A stretch of 64,000 nucleotides of DNA from Sphaerolaimus hirsutus. Its lineage: Eukaryota; Nematoda; Chromadorea; Monhysterida; Sphaerolaimidae. Position numbers and translations under genes: made by a program. The DNA lies in the NCBI GenBank assembly GCA_964036195.1, contig OZ038454.1, positions 23,484,315 through 23,548,314 on the forward strand, written 5' to 3'. The notes below the pieces were generated by a model, which had not been told where the DNA came from, did no database searches, and was given only the letters and a program-made list of their open reading frames with translations. Positions 7,918-18,033 of this stretch are shown one piece after another; the first letter of the stretch is position 1, and the number at the start of each line of letters is the position of its first letter.

Positions 7918-10900
7918 CAGTAATTAACACCACTTGGCCACGTTTGGGAGCTTCGTTGATAGTGCCTTTTTTCAAGCGTTGATTTTTAGCTCGATCTTTG
8001 AGTAGGTCAATGTATTGACGTGACCACTCATACCAAAGCACTTCACGATTGTGACGAATTTGGTCCCAAAGTAATGTGATGTCATCTCTGTCCTTTTCAG
8101 GCACAGAGTTGAGTGCAATTTCATCAATGCAATTGACGTCATTGACTCGTGGGGGTGTGAGTACATAGGATTTATCGATTTGTGAGGGTGTGAGGTTGAA
8201 AGATCCATCCGTCATTCTTTCCCATTCCTCTTTTGGAATTTTTCGCATGGGTTCAATCGTGGTGGAATCGAGTTCCAACTCACGTTTTTCATCCATGTAA
8301 CATGGTGGTGGGGTGCCCCAAAGAAAATGTATTGGGCGCAGTATCGCTGCACCAATGTCTGTGTTTGACAAGTATGACAATGGTCGCGTATTGACGGAGA
8401 ATTCGACGTCAAGCATGACTGTGAGGAATTCATGCCATGTGAGACAACGTCGGCCGCATGCTTTTTTGAGCAAGCGTTTGACTAATCCAACCATGCGTTC
8501 ATACACGCCACCTTGCCAAGGACTATTGGCTGTGATAAAATGCCATTTTATGTCCGGCAGCATTTTGACACAATTTTTGAACGCGGGGGCATTGTCGGAC
8601 CAAATTGTTTCCGGCATGCCTCGATGCGAAATAAAACGATTAAGAGCCATAATTGTGTCGGCTGTCGAGACACTATTAGTTGACTCCAAATGAATGGCGC
8701 GTGTACTAAAGCATGTTAGCAACAAAATGTGTTGACTGTGACGGGTTCCGTTCTGTGAATAAACTAACGGTCCCATATAATCAATGCCAATATGTTGAAA
8801 TGGCTTGATTTGTGATTGAGTTCGAGTGACAGGTAATGTGTGAAAATCAGGTAATGTGAATGGACCTCCTTCCGCTTTGCGGCATGTGACACATTTGCGC
8901 AAAATTTTTGCAACTACCTGCTTGGCACTTGACAACCAGCAGTGTTCGCGTAAATCTGCTAATGTGTGAAGCATGCCACTGTGACCAGCAAGCTCATGAA
9001 AATGAGTAACCACAAGTGTTGTTAACCACCCAGTTTTTGGTAGGTAGTAAAACAATGAAGGGTTTCTGTGTTCTTTGTGAGACACACGCGTGACGCAATA
9101 TAGTAAATTATTCCACGCGTCCCACTTAAGCATGTGATGCTTGCCAAGTTGCGCTTGTGAAATGCAACTGGCGCATTCTTCGGCTTGTGAAATGCGCAAT
9201 ACATGTCTAAATGCCTCGTTTAAATCAGCTTGTGTGATGGGTTTTGATAAATATTCGCTTTCGCGTTTTGCAGCTTTATGCATAGAGCGATTTAGCCAAT
9301 ATGTTTTCACACAAAGTAAATAAACGACTGTGCGCAACAATTTTAACAGTGTTGAAAATCGTCGAATGTTGATTTTGAACGGATTTGAAGGGATGTGACG
9401 TTGTCGACTTTCGACAAACGGATTTTGAGGAGTGACATTTTGTGACAAATTGGGGTCCAAATTGACAGGTACTTGTTGTGCGAGAGCATTGGCTGGCTGT
9501 GAAGCAGGCTGTGAAGTTACTGCTCCAGCATATAAAGGTCGACTGATATGAGTGTCGCCTTTCGCAAGCTCTTCGGTGACAGGTTGCGCTTGATATTGCG
9601 AAATGTCAACCATGGCTGATGTGAAGGGTTCAGCGAAAAATGTTGGTCCTGTAAACCACATTGTTTTGATCATAAGTTGATCAAAAGTGCATCCCCGTGA
9701 CGCAATGTCAGCTGGATTGTCTTTTGTAGCGACTTTGCAAATTTGAATGCAATGCTTTGACATGAATGAATGGATTTTTGTGACCCGATTGTTGACAAAA
9801 GTAGCTAGCGGCTTTGAAGTATATAGCCAGCCGATGACAACTGTACTATCGGTCCATAGGAAATTGCTGTGAATTTTCCATCCACCTAGCTCAACGAGTT
9901 CATGATGTAAATAATCGATGAGCTGTGCACCAATTGTGACACCGAGCAATTCCAAGCGTGTGATTGTGAGGGGTTGACCTTGTTTTGACGGAAGTGGAGC
10001 CAATTTTGTGCGAGCTGTGAGAAAACCACTAAAATATCGGTCATCCTCATAGCCGTATTCATCGGGTGAGATCGCTTTTTGACGCAAGTAAGCGCACACG
10101 GCGTATCCATCTTTAGAGGCATCACAAAACACAGGTAATTCTAATGGACGTGTTTCGGCTTTGACGTCAATGCCAAAAGAGTGAAATGAGCGCGGGAATT
10201 TGATTTGACTAATAGACGAGAGATGTCTTTTCAAATCGTCCAATAAGTCATCCGCCTCTGGGTCTTCGATAAGTTCATCCCAGGTTGTGACATTGCACTT
10301 TTGAATTATTTGTGACACGCGAAATTTCAACCGAAATAACGCGGGTGCTGTGATGCCAATTGGGTCGTATGTTGAAGCCAGCAATTTGTTCAAACTGTTC
10401 AAATTTGTTGCTGTGACAATGAGCGTGAAATCTTTCTTGGGAGCTGGCACAGCAATGGTGTCTTCAATGTGATTGTAAACAAGACCCATTACTTTGATGT
10501 ATTGTGACTGTTTCGGGTTGAGATCATCAGGTTTGATTTTCTCCGAAACCGTACGCGAATTTGTCATCCATTCGCGCATGTTGAAATTTGCTCTTGCAAA
10601 AACAGCTTTAATTAAGCGGTAGAGCTGTATTGCATATTTTTCATCATCTACGCTGATAACTAAATTATCAACATAAATGCTGTTGAGCAACAGTTCCAGT
10701 TTCGATCGTTCATGTGTCTCTGCGGGATGCATGTGAGCTAATTCCGCTTCTAGGTGATATTTAATAACAGTTGACAAAATGGATGGACTGCATGTGAGAC
10801 CAAATAGCACCCTTGTGAATTGCATCATTTGAATATTGTCTTCGTGAGTCGGAATAGTGTCATCACGCAGCCAATAAAATTTTGTGAAAGCGCGTGATTT

Positions 10901-11695
10901 TGGGTGAAGAGCAATTTGTAAAAATGCTTTCTCTATGTCGGCTAATAACACTACTTTTCCGGCTCTGAAACGAAGCATTAATCCGAGCGCCAGTGGTGTG
11001 AGAACTGGGCCTCGAAATAAGCAATTGTTGAGACTTGGCTTGCCTGCAGAACCATCATACACTATTCGACATGTTGTCGATCTGCCAGGTGTGATGACAG
11101 GTTGGTGAGGTAAGATGTGTTCTTGCAAACTATCCTGTGAACCATAGACGGGTTCTATGACACCTTTGTGAAGTTGATCTGAGATGACTTTCGCGTATGT
11201 AGCGAATAAATCGGGATCTTTTTGAAACCGTTTCAACAGTGACAGAAAGCGGCGAAATGCTTCTGAATTGTTGGTTGGCAATTCATGAATTGTTGATTTG
11301 AATGGCCAATCTACGCTATAGCGCCCAGTTTCTGGATCAAGAGTAATTGATTCCAGAATTAACTGTTCAGCTATGTCATCATCATGTGATAATGGATCAT
11401 CTGTGATACCTATTGACTCGAGACTGTGAAATTGAAATAATGTTTCTTGTCCAACAGCAACAGCTGATGATGCATGTGAACTGCATGAAACCATGAATTG
11501 ATGTGGTGAAATGTCAGGTGTTGTGACAAATGACTGTGATGACGCATTTCCGCCAAGCATCAATCCAAGTATCGATTCGACGATGATCAATCCAGATGGG
11601 AGTTCGATTTCTGTTGGTCGAATATCGAACTTCGAATATCGAATAGTCTTGACCAATGACCACATCTGGTTGACATAATTTGTGACAAAACTCAT
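7823..11695 (-). CDS. BEL/Pao pol: reverse transcriptase, RNase H, integrase
   Basis: A 1290-codon frame. Around residue 40 is LPSGLIIVESILGLMLGG, typical just after the BEL protease. RT core: IVYDGSAGKPSLNNCL (about 210), FTRVLFGLTCSPSIL (about 300), and the catalytic box YVDN (about 340), where YVDD is the commoner form. RNase H: FCDASKDGYAVCAYL (about 520) and WTDSTVVIGW (about 610). Integrase: HFHELAGHSGM with CVTC (about 890-935) for zinc, then GIDYMGPL, WSDNAPAF and SPWQGGVYERMVG for the DDE core (about 965-1065). The C-terminal GMWQMGRVHEIHVSSDGKI is the usual BEL tail, cut off by a TAA; the expected remainder is in the +1 frame at 7615-7917. The frame is +1 relative to gag-protease and overlaps it by 182 nt. 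The first ATG of this frame lies within the protease-end overlap, so expression probably needs recoding from gag-pro. Confidence 0.92.
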   Translation of the reverse strand: MSFVTNYVNQMWSLVKTIRYSKFDIRPTEIELPSGLIIVESILGLMLGGNASSQSFVTTPDISPHQFMVSCSSHASSAVAVGQETLFQFHSLESIGITDDPLSHDDDIAEQLILESITLDPETGRYSVDWPFKSTIHELPTNNSEAFRRFLSLLKRFQKDPDLFATYAKVISDQLHKGVIEPVYGSQDSLQEHILPHQPVITPGRSTTCRIVYDGSAGKPSLNNCLFRGPVLTPLALGLMLRFRAGKVVLLADIEKAFLQIALHPKSRAFTKFYWLRDDTIPTHEDNIQMMQFTRVLFGLTCSPSILSTVIKYHLEAELAHMHPAETHERSKLELLLNSIYVDNLVISVDDEKYAIQLYRLIKAVFARANFNMREWMTNSRTVSEKIKPDDLNPKQSQYIKVMGLVYNHIEDTIAVPAPKKDFTLIVTATNLNSLNKLLASTYDPIGITAPALFRLKFRVSQIIQKCNVTTWDELIEDPEADDLLDDLKRHLSSISQIKFPRSFHSFGIDVKAETRPLELPVFCDASKDGYAVCAYLRQKAISPDEYGYEDDRYFSGFLTARTKLAPLPSKQGQPLTITRLELLGVTIGAQLIDYLHHELVELGGWKIHSNFLWTDSTVVIGWLYTSKPLATFVNNRVTKIHSFMSKHCIQICKVATKDNPADIASRGCTFDQLMIKTMWFTGPTFFAEPFTSAMVDISQYQAQPVTEELAKGDTHISRPLYAGAVTSQPASQPANALAQQVPVNLDPNLSQNVTPQNPFVESRQRHIPSNPFKINIRRFSTLLKLLRTVVYLLCVKTYWLNRSMHKAAKRESEYLSKPITQADLNEAFRHVLRISQAEECASCISQAQLGKHHMLKWDAWNNLLYCVTRVSHKEHRNPSLFYYLPKTGWLTTLVVTHFHELAGHSGMLHTLADLREHCWLSSAKQVVAKILRKCVTCRKAEGGPFTLPDFHTLPVTRTQSQIKPFQHIGIDYMGPLVYSQNGTRHSQHILLLTCFSTRAIHLESTNSVSTADTIMALNRFISHRGMPETIWSDNAPAFKNCVKMLPDIKWHFITANSPWQGGVYERMVGLVKRLLKKACGRRCLTWHEFLTVMLDVEFSVNTRPLSYLSNTDIGAAILRPIHFLWGTPPPCYMDEKRELELDSTTIEPMRKIPKEEWERMTDGSFNLTPSQIDKSYVLTPPRVNDVNCIDEIALNSVPEKDRDDITLLWDQIRHNREVLWYEWSRQYIDLLKDRAKNQRLKKGTINEAPKRGQVVLITDDKQPRGMWQMGRVHEIHVSSDGKIRAVTVK

Positions 11696-14378
11696 CAGTC
11701 ATTTCTGACAATTCAAGCGGTTCCGCGAATTGTTCTTGTGCATGTTCACCGTACACAATATAAATGACTGTTTTGTCATCTTGTGACAAAGGAGGTGGGC
11801 ATGCATATGTTGCCAAATTATCGACTGCACGTAAAGTGAGTGGAATTTGTAACATATTGCCCTTATTGTCAACGTGTTTGTAAATAGGCATGACTGCCTC
11901 GATCAAAAACGTATTGACTGTGACTGGCGTTTTTGTCGCAAACACGTTCATTTGAAGAACAACATCTCCTTTGTTTTCAAAGTTATACTCATTTGCCACG
12001 GATGCTTTAATGTATGAATATTCGCATCCAGTGTCAAAGAATATTAACAAAGGGTCTGTGACTCGATTTAATTCAGCGTCTTTATTAACTAATGAAGCCT
12101 GGGCCACTTGCAAACGAACAATGGGTGCAAAATCGAACTCACATTCTTGTTCGGCCTGCTGCCTGGTAGCGGTGTTGGGGTTACCGTAACCCGCTTGTGC
12201 GCTCAGCACCTCCACCGTGGGCCTGTGACTGGGTTGAAGTGGCACCGATGATGACATTTGGTTCGGGTTGAGGTGTGGGTACACCTCGTACCGTTTCTGC
12301 TGGAAGCCGCGGATTTTGGCTTCGACGGTCTCCATATCTGTGCCGTCCTGGATGAGGTTGGCACGGAGCGTCGTCCACAGCTCGTTTTTGCTGTGATACT
12401 TGCGGGCTTCCTCCTGAGCTCTCGCCTGGAGCTCGTTAGCGGGCCTCGGCCATTCGCCCATGTCCAGCGGGCCGTCCATGTCCATTTGGTACAGCGTCTG
12501 CTGTCTCCACCGAAAACTGTTCTTGTCCGGGGGGATGACACACACGCTCATCAGTTCCGTGTGTGAAGGCGGATACGATGGCGGTGCATGTGACGAAGCC
12601 GCGCCCGTTGTGATTACCTGAGCGTTGACAAAATTAGCGCTCGTTGCTTTGACAAAGGCTTTATTTTGTGAATTGTTTACCTGACGCCTTGCGGGTGCCT
12701 GTCTGGTAGGACAGAACGCCCCGTGATGCTGGCCGATCTGGCGACAATAGTAGCAACTCAGTCTTTGAGTGCACTGTTCCGCTTGATGGCCTCTGCGCGT
12801 GCATCGCGTGCACACGTCGCCCAAAGCTTGCAACCGTTCGATGCGCTCTCTCGGTGTGACGTATTGAGGGCAATCGGTGGTGTAGTGCTCTTTGATGCCA
12901 CAGAACAAGCACTCGAATTTCGGCTTGCGATAGTCAGCAGCAGGTTGTGAAAACTGCTTTTGACTAATCGCTCCGCTCGCGGGAGTTCTGGGAGGTTGAG
13001 TGGAATTTTTATTTTTTCCTTGTGGTTTACCAGCGTTAGCATTGGTACCAGCAAAAGCAACCGTATTGTGAATAGGTTTTTGTTTTGAAAAGGTATTCTG
13101 TGATTTATTTCCCTTTTTCTTTTGCTGTTGCCAACCACCTCCATTTTGTGGCTTTTTTAACGATGAACTTTGTGATTTCTGAACAACATTTGAAGATTGT
13201 GAACTCTGTTGTTCAGTTTTCATCGCATCTAAACGAGCACGAGCAATGGTAGTTAATGCATCAACAAACCTGACGACTGTGAGTTCTGTGTCGTCGGTTG
13301 CAGCAGTGCGCATTGAATTCCGGTGTTCTTCTGTGACGGCAAGAACAATATTATTGGGGAGATAACCACGAATTATTCTTAACACGGCACCAGAATCGAC
13401 ACTTTCACCCCTTTCTTTTAGTTGATTGAGAGTTGACAAAAGGGTTCGTGTGAAATTTGTGAGGGAGTCTCCTCTTGACGAAGGCTTTTCGAGTGAATAC
13501 AATTTATCCCAAAGGGCTGCTTGTACCCGATGCGTTTCACCAAAGTTTGACTTTAACATGGTGACCGCTGTGATGTAATCTCGACCATCCCCTTTTAATC
13601 CGGCCAGCAGTTCCGCTGCTGGTCCGATAAGGCTGAGCTTAAGATATGTATATTTCATACCATTTGACAAATTAGCTCGGTCGTGAATTTGAGCTCGAAA
13701 AATTTCCCACCAAGCTGCCCATTCTAACGGATCGCCGTTATATTTAGCAAGCTCGATTTTAGGTAACTTTAACAAAGTTTCCGGTTGTGAAGGTTGAGAA
13801 CTACTTCCCATGTTGACATTGTTATAAGGTGGTTGTGAAGGGGGTTGAGTAGTTAAATCAACAGTTGACTGACCTTTCAAGGAAAGTATCAACCTTTCCG
13901 CGGATTTGATTTGCGCTTGGGCGGTCGCCATCCTCGATTCCAGCTCATCCATGAGCATCATCGCGTTGTTCGAGCCCGAGTAGAGCGCGCGCTCCAGTTT
14001 TGCGTTGGCGCTCTTTACTTCCTCGGCTACTCCGTCTTGGTCTCTGTCCAAGCTTGTGATGTGATCTTGGACAATAGATGTGAATCTGTCCATAGCTGTA
14101 GACAGGTCCGAGCGTTTCAGCTCGACTTGGTAGACGTAGGCTTGAAGTAATTCTAATACTTCCACCGCCGCGCGCAAGTTCACGGCGGCGGGTTGTGATT
14201 CGTCTTTGACGATTTTAGGAATTGGTTTGGTTGTGAATCGTAGCACACCGTTGCGCACTCCAGTCAACGCTCGGCTATGTTGAGTCAACGGATGAGTTGT
14301 GTCGGACTCATCTACGTTGCTCAAAGGCATAGCTGTGGCGGCTGGGGCGCCTCTCTGAACGCGTAGACGTTCTTCCAT
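11514..14378 (-). CDS. BEL/Pao gag-protease polyprotein
   Basis: A 954-codon frame starting at the ATG at 14378, 276 nt inside the 5' LTR. An N-terminal coiled region is followed by a DUF1759-type gag core, around LPKIELAKYNGDPLEWAAWW, and a Gln/Lys-rich linker. Three zinc-knuckle-like motifs follow: CLFCGIKEHYTTDC (about residue 485), CTRCTRRGHQAEQC and CYYCRQIGQHHGAFC (about 540). The aspartic protease shows FFDTGCEYSYI near 778. Near the end, PDVVIGQDYS is the usual end of the A17 protease, after which homology moves to the +1 frame of pol. The shift region (about 11618-11645) contains a direct repeat, TCGAATATCGAA, twice. BEL elements normally have one continuous frame, so this offset is either damage or a frameshift signal. 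Confidence 0.92.
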   Translation of the reverse strand: MEERLRVQRGAPAATAMPLSNVDESDTTHPLTQHSRALTGVRNGVLRFTTKPIPKIVKDESQPAAVNLRAAVEVLELLQAYVYQVELKRSDLSTAMDRFTSIVQDHITSLDRDQDGVAEEVKSANAKLERALYSGSNNAMMLMDELESRMATAQAQIKSAERLILSLKGQSTVDLTTQPPSQPPYNNVNMGSSSQPSQPETLLKLPKIELAKYNGDPLEWAAWWEIFRAQIHDRANLSNGMKYTYLKLSLIGPAAELLAGLKGDGRDYITAVTMLKSNFGETHRVQAALWDKLYSLEKPSSRGDSLTNFTRTLLSTLNQLKERGESVDSGAVLRIIRGYLPNNIVLAVTEEHRNSMRTAATDDTELTVVRFVDALTTIARARLDAMKTEQQSSQSSNVVQKSQSSSLKKPQNGGGWQQQKKKGNKSQNTFSKQKPIHNTVAFAGTNANAGKPQGKNKNSTQPPRTPASGAISQKQFSQPAADYRKPKFECLFCGIKEHYTTDCPQYVTPRERIERLQALGDVCTRCTRRGHQAEQCTQRLSCYYCRQIGQHHGAFCPTRQAPARRQVNNSQNKAFVKATSANFVNAQVITTGAASSHAPPSYPPSHTELMSVCVIPPDKNSFRWRQQTLYQMDMDGPLDMGEWPRPANELQARAQEEARKYHSKNELWTTLRANLIQDGTDMETVEAKIRGFQQKRYEVYPHLNPNQMSSSVPLQPSHRPTVEVLSAQAGYGNPNTATRQQAEQECEFDFAPIVRLQVAQASLVNKDAELNRVTDPLLIFFDTGCEYSYIKASVANEYNFENKGDVVLQMNVFATKTPVTVNTFLIEAVMPIYKHVDNKGNMLQIPLTLRAVDNLATYACPPPLSQDDKTVIYIVYGEHAQEQFAEPLELSEMTDEFCHKLCQPDVVIGQDYSIFEVRYSTNRNRTPIWIDHRRIDTWIDAWRKCVITVICHNT

Positions 14379-14636
14379 GGCAAATGTCGATCGATTTATT
14401 GCTTATTAGCAAAGTGGTAGCTAGCTGTGAACGAAATAAAATAATAAAATAAATATTTCGTTACTTGTGACTTGTACTTGTAAAATCGTAAGTAAATATG
14501 CACGCGCTACTAACGATTTTGCGTCCAAAACCGTATTACCGTAACCCCGTGCTTGTGACTCAGGCTGTGAAACTCAATTTCCAATGAAATTTCGCGCGAG
14601 ACGACTTTATTAGAGTGACCAATTAGTTAATTAGTA

Positions 14637-14654
14637 ACCCTGCTTGCTGCGCCA
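14637..14654 (-). other. Primer binding site of the BEL element
   Basis: Directly inside the 5' LTR the sense strand reads TGGCGCAGCAAGCAGGG. The leading TGG pairs with the CCA end of a tRNA, and TGGCGCAG would fit a tRNA ending CTGCGCCA, as some serine tRNAs do. Beyond those eight bases the match to any tRNA is uncertain. Confidence 0.6.
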
Positions 14655-15232
14655 TGCAAAATAATACGGAACCTGTTGAAGTGACTTGTGAACTAGCTCC
14701 TATTCCTAACCGAGGAAGAGGACAAATGTGAACGTATGAAAGTTGACGTGAAGCGTCGTCTCTTAGTTGACGTTCCGTTATTTTATCAAAATGTGATTAG
14801 TTGAGTTGAAGTGAATTGATGTGAGTTAGTGTGAAGCAAATTTAGATTACAAAAGGTTTGACGAACGTTTTTATTTAGACAATCAAATACAATGAAATAA
14901 GTGTAAATAAAATATATATAAAATTATACGTAAACAAAGGAATTAATTTACAACTAAATTAATTACTTAAATAAAACGTAAAAGAAGCTCTAATTACCGT
15001 AGAAAATAAGGCAATTTAAAGAAGGCACTTAATTACGACAAAAGGCGACAATTAAGTGGCGCGGTTGTGAATAAAGCACCTCAAACAGCGCGAGTGTGAA
15101 TTAAGCACTGAGGTGACTTAAAGCACCAAGAGTTAAACTTAGCACCAAAAACAAGCGACTAAATAAAGTGACAAACGGCGCTTATTTAGATCCTAGGAAG
15201 AGATTCGTGTGAAGTTGACGAGGTTGCAAACA
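14655..15232 (-). repeat. 5' LTR of the BEL element
   Basis: Same length as the other LTR. It starts TGCAAAATAATACGG and ends GGTTGCAAACA on the plus strand. The target duplication TGTGT follows at 15233-15237. It should carry the promoter for minus-strand transcription; I see no convincing TATA box to mark. Confidence 0.95.
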
Positions 15233-15237
15233 TGTGT

Positions 15238-16151
15238 TATGTGGTCCCACAGTGAAGAAATATATGTTTGGTGACAATAAGCCCACGCCCATAAGTCGAC
15301 ATCGCAAATGCGTGTCAACTGAATGTCAACTAAATAACACAAAAAAATTATAAGTATCGCACTTAACATAAACCTTGAAAATTAAGTGCCACGATATAAA
15401 ATCGACTATTATACCTATACTCTATCACATAGGAAAGTTGAAATCACATAATAAACCAAAATTTAGTGAATTCAGTTGACACGAATTTTGAGGTCAACTA
15501 GTGCGTGTGGTCCCAAGCCAATGATCCAGGTCCAATCACCCTTTTAAAGTCGGCAGACGTATCGCCCTACAAACATTTGCGTCAGTCTCTCCAGTGGAGA
15601 GTGCATGTCGTCATTATTGTGACGCAATATTTTAATGATTGGAATGGATCGGTCACGTATGAAAACTTGGCCCTTATCCCAGTTACCAGTTGCGTATTTT
15701 ACAAATGCGAGTTAAAAGTCAAAGTTAGCTAAAAATCGTTCAAAGTTGCTCCACTTTGCGAATTTCCACCTTTATAATCGCTATTTTTGTTTATATACAT
15801 GGTTATATAGTTAGTGTTAGCTTTTTTTATTCACATTTATAGCGGATTTCGCAATTTTGGCTGGCTGCCAAGTTCTCATATGGGGACTCTTCCATTGGAA
15901 CGGAGCCAACGAATGAAAAATTAACAAAAACGGTAAAAGGGTCATTTAAACAGTGAAATTTTTTCGCTTCCAGCGGACAACGTTGAAACGAAACGTTGAA
16001 ACGGGCGGCGTGCACGCACAGACCCGGCGAAGCGTCCATTTCTCTTTAAATATTTTTTTCTTGTTCAATTCCGAGCGTCCGCGTGGGACACAAGTTTCGT
16101 TGTTCGCTCTATTCACGAGCGAATTCTAACTCTCCGATTTTGTAGGGTGAA
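15238..16151. other. Gene-free region and possible 5' UTR
   Basis: It has no recognisable element apart from GTGGTCCCA words at 15240 and 15508. The second is preceded by GGTCAACTAGTGCGTGTGG, which resembles the end of the CACACTAGTT foldback group. The last 150 bases have mixed composition and a TTTTGTAG just before the next ORF, so they may be 5' UTR or an intron end. Confidence 0.4.
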
Positions 16152-16454
16152 ATGTCCGCCGACTTTACATTACAATATGGCACAGATATCTATTTTGCCA
16201 GGTTTACACAACCATTTACCTGGCATTCTATGGTGTTCATTACGCCATTTTTTGGCGCCAGCGCCATTTTCCGCCGCTTCCCCGCCAATGGCGCTTTGGG
16301 TGCTTTGGATCGGATGGGTAGCGATTTCGTGCCCTCTTATTTGTCCACTCAAACCGCAGTTTCCATGCGAAGCTTCTGCAGTATTTCTGTACCATTTTCA
16401 GGGAACACACGCACACGCACGGGAAGTACAGAGTTAACGATGGCAAACCCTCCG
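16152..16454 (+). CDS. Possible first coding exon of an unrecognised 117-residue protein
   Basis: The ATG opens 101 codons (MSADFTLQYGTDIYFARFTQ) ending at a CCG|GTAAAA donor in phase 0. A short second exon at 16635-16685 begins after TTTTTTTCAG in the matching phase and ends with a stop, giving 117 residues. Base composition is clearly richer in GC than the flanks, as in other exons of this window. The sequence is rich in Phe, Ser and Thr, with no clear membrane segment or motif. I do not recognise it. It lies about 500 bases upstream of the small membrane-protein gene on the same strand, so it could also be an upstream exon of a larger unit. Confidence 0.4.
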
Positions 16455-16634
16455 GTAAAAAGTGTTTTAATTTTAAAGTGTTTTTTTTCTAAAATAATTT
16501 TTCGAATGTGGAGTTTTTTTGAAATGAGAATATGTTTTTGAATTTTCGAATTTTCGATATTTTTTATACTATTTTTATGAGAATTTTCGAATTTTTTTTC
16601 AATTTAATCATTACATTTTTGTGTTTTTTTTCAG

Positions 16635-16685
16635 CTTGTTAACGCCAACACATTTGCACAAGTTTTGTACTACCGCTATAAATAG
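16635..16685 (+). CDS. Possible last exon of the 117-residue protein
   Basis: After the acceptor TTTTTTTCAG there are 16 codons (LVNANTFAQVLYYRYK) and TAG. The phase fits the donor at 16455. An intron of 180 nt, highly T-rich, separates the two. Confidence 0.35.
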   Translation, partial: LVNANTFAQVLYYRYK

Positions 16686-17160
16686 GATAAATTTATATGA
16701 AATTGATGTTGTTAATTGTGTTTTTTTTCGTTTTATTTTCAACCAAAACACATGCAAAATTCTAAAATTAAAAAACTTGTTTTTGAAAAATTCTCTAGTA
16801 AAATATCGATTATAAGTGTTTTTTCTAGTGGTGAAATGAAAATTCGGAAACGTTTTGAAATTTTTGTTGCCATCGTTACACATGTGGTAAACCAGTGCAG
16901 CGCTATACATTTGCTATGCTATACCATTGATATATTGTAATATTTATCACTGTGGAATTGGATGGGACAAAATGCAGAGTATCTGAAACATTATTTTTGG
17001 GCGCTTATTGTGCTTTGAAACACAGTAAAAGTTCCCGCATTTGTGGCACTTTGCTGGATGCTGAATCGTCACATTTTTTTATATTAACATTTATTATCAA
17101 TCACTACAAATTTAAGGGACTACCTATTCTGAAAATAATCTACAATTCGAGAGCTTAACC

Positions 17161-17202
17161 ATGACTGAAGATTCACCCAACAATTCTACCGTCACTCCAG
17201 TA
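17161..17202 (+). CDS. Small membrane protein, exon 1
   Basis: ATG ACT GAA encodes MTEDSPNNSTVTPV and ends at a strong GTGAGT donor in phase 0. The peptide is Ser/Thr/Asn-rich with an NNST sequon, fitting a luminal or extracellular N-terminus. The exon joins 18034-18197 and 19482-19647 without a frame break; together they give a protein of about 124 residues. Too short to stand out as an ORF by itself. Confidence 0.65.
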
Positions 17203-18033
17203 GTGAGTTTTTTTGCATTTTTCTACATTGTTTGTGCAATTGAGGTAGTGCAAAAAAGTGATGGAAAAGCGCCAGGAAGCGCCAATATTCGCAGTACACA
17301 ATAATTGAGGAGTTTGATTCCGAAACCCGTTATCTTATCTGCACGTTTTTGGGTTTTTTGAAAATCGCATTTGAAACTTTGACATTGGCCCAAGCTAGCA
17401 TGGTTTGAGTGACAACGCTCGCTCAAAACTTTTCGAAAACTTCATGAATTTATCTACATTTTCCATATTTACAACCCTCTGGCTGGCAAATATGGTTAAA
17501 GTTATGGCCACTTGATTGACATCACATCAACATACGTACATGCAGATTTGTTCCTTAACGGGTTTCGAGTGCAAACTCCATTTTGTATGGTGATTTTGAC
17601 ACCTCTTGGCCAAATCCTTAATGGTTTTCGGATGCAAACTTTTTTATCTGCAGATAACGGGTTTCAGGTGCAAAAAATGATAGTTTTTTTTGTAGATAAC
17701 GGGTTTCGAATGCAAACTCACCTATTTTGGGCTGCAGATAACGGGTTTCGGATGCAAAGTTGCATTTTTTCAAAAATCGGTATCTCTGTATATCGGGAAC
17801 GGTATGAGATATTGAGGTGATTTTTTTTATCATGAAGAAAAATGAAAATATGTATCAGATCCGCACTTAACTCAATTTTTTTCACTTTTGCACTTAACGG
17901 GTTACGGAACAAAACGCCTCAATTAATATGGCTATTAAAAGGAATTACCTTTACATACAACCCATGTTTCCACCCAATAAACATTCAGAAGTCACTTCCC
18001 AAGCAGTTCATTTAACAAGCTCATTTTTTTCAG
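17203..18033 (+). other. Intron 1 with a degenerate 41-bp tandem repeat
   Basis: Between about 17550 and 17760 the word AACGGGTTTCGGATGCAAA recurs with small changes at 17557, 17617, 17657, 17698 and 17739. The spacing is 60 and then about 41 bp. A reverse-oriented match (GAAACCCGTTATCTTATCTGC) lies near 17320. The rest is unremarkable AT-rich intron. Confidence 0.6.

Larger units (their letters stand above)
3493..15232 (-). mobile_element. Full-length BEL/Pao LTR retrotransposon with envelope
   Basis: The element is 11,740 bp on the minus strand, bounded by identical-length 578-bp LTRs that start TG and end CA, with a 5-bp target duplication TGTGT (3488-3492 and 15233-15237). I see only two differences between the LTRs, which points to recent insertion. 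Internal order, in sense direction, is primer binding site, gag with zinc knuckles and aspartic protease, pol (reverse transcriptase, RNase H, integrase), envelope, and an overlapping 3' frame. The BEL/Pao assignment rests on the DUF1759-like gag, the A17-type protease and RT, and the integrase C-terminus. Coding frames carry two +1 offsets and one in-frame TAG, so this copy may not be autonomous, unless recoding is used. Confidence 0.95.

Noticed and set aside
17550-17760. CRISPR-like array from the regular repeats near 17.6 kb
   Set aside because: Units are degenerate with no uniform spacers, in a eukaryotic intron; it is a minisatellite.
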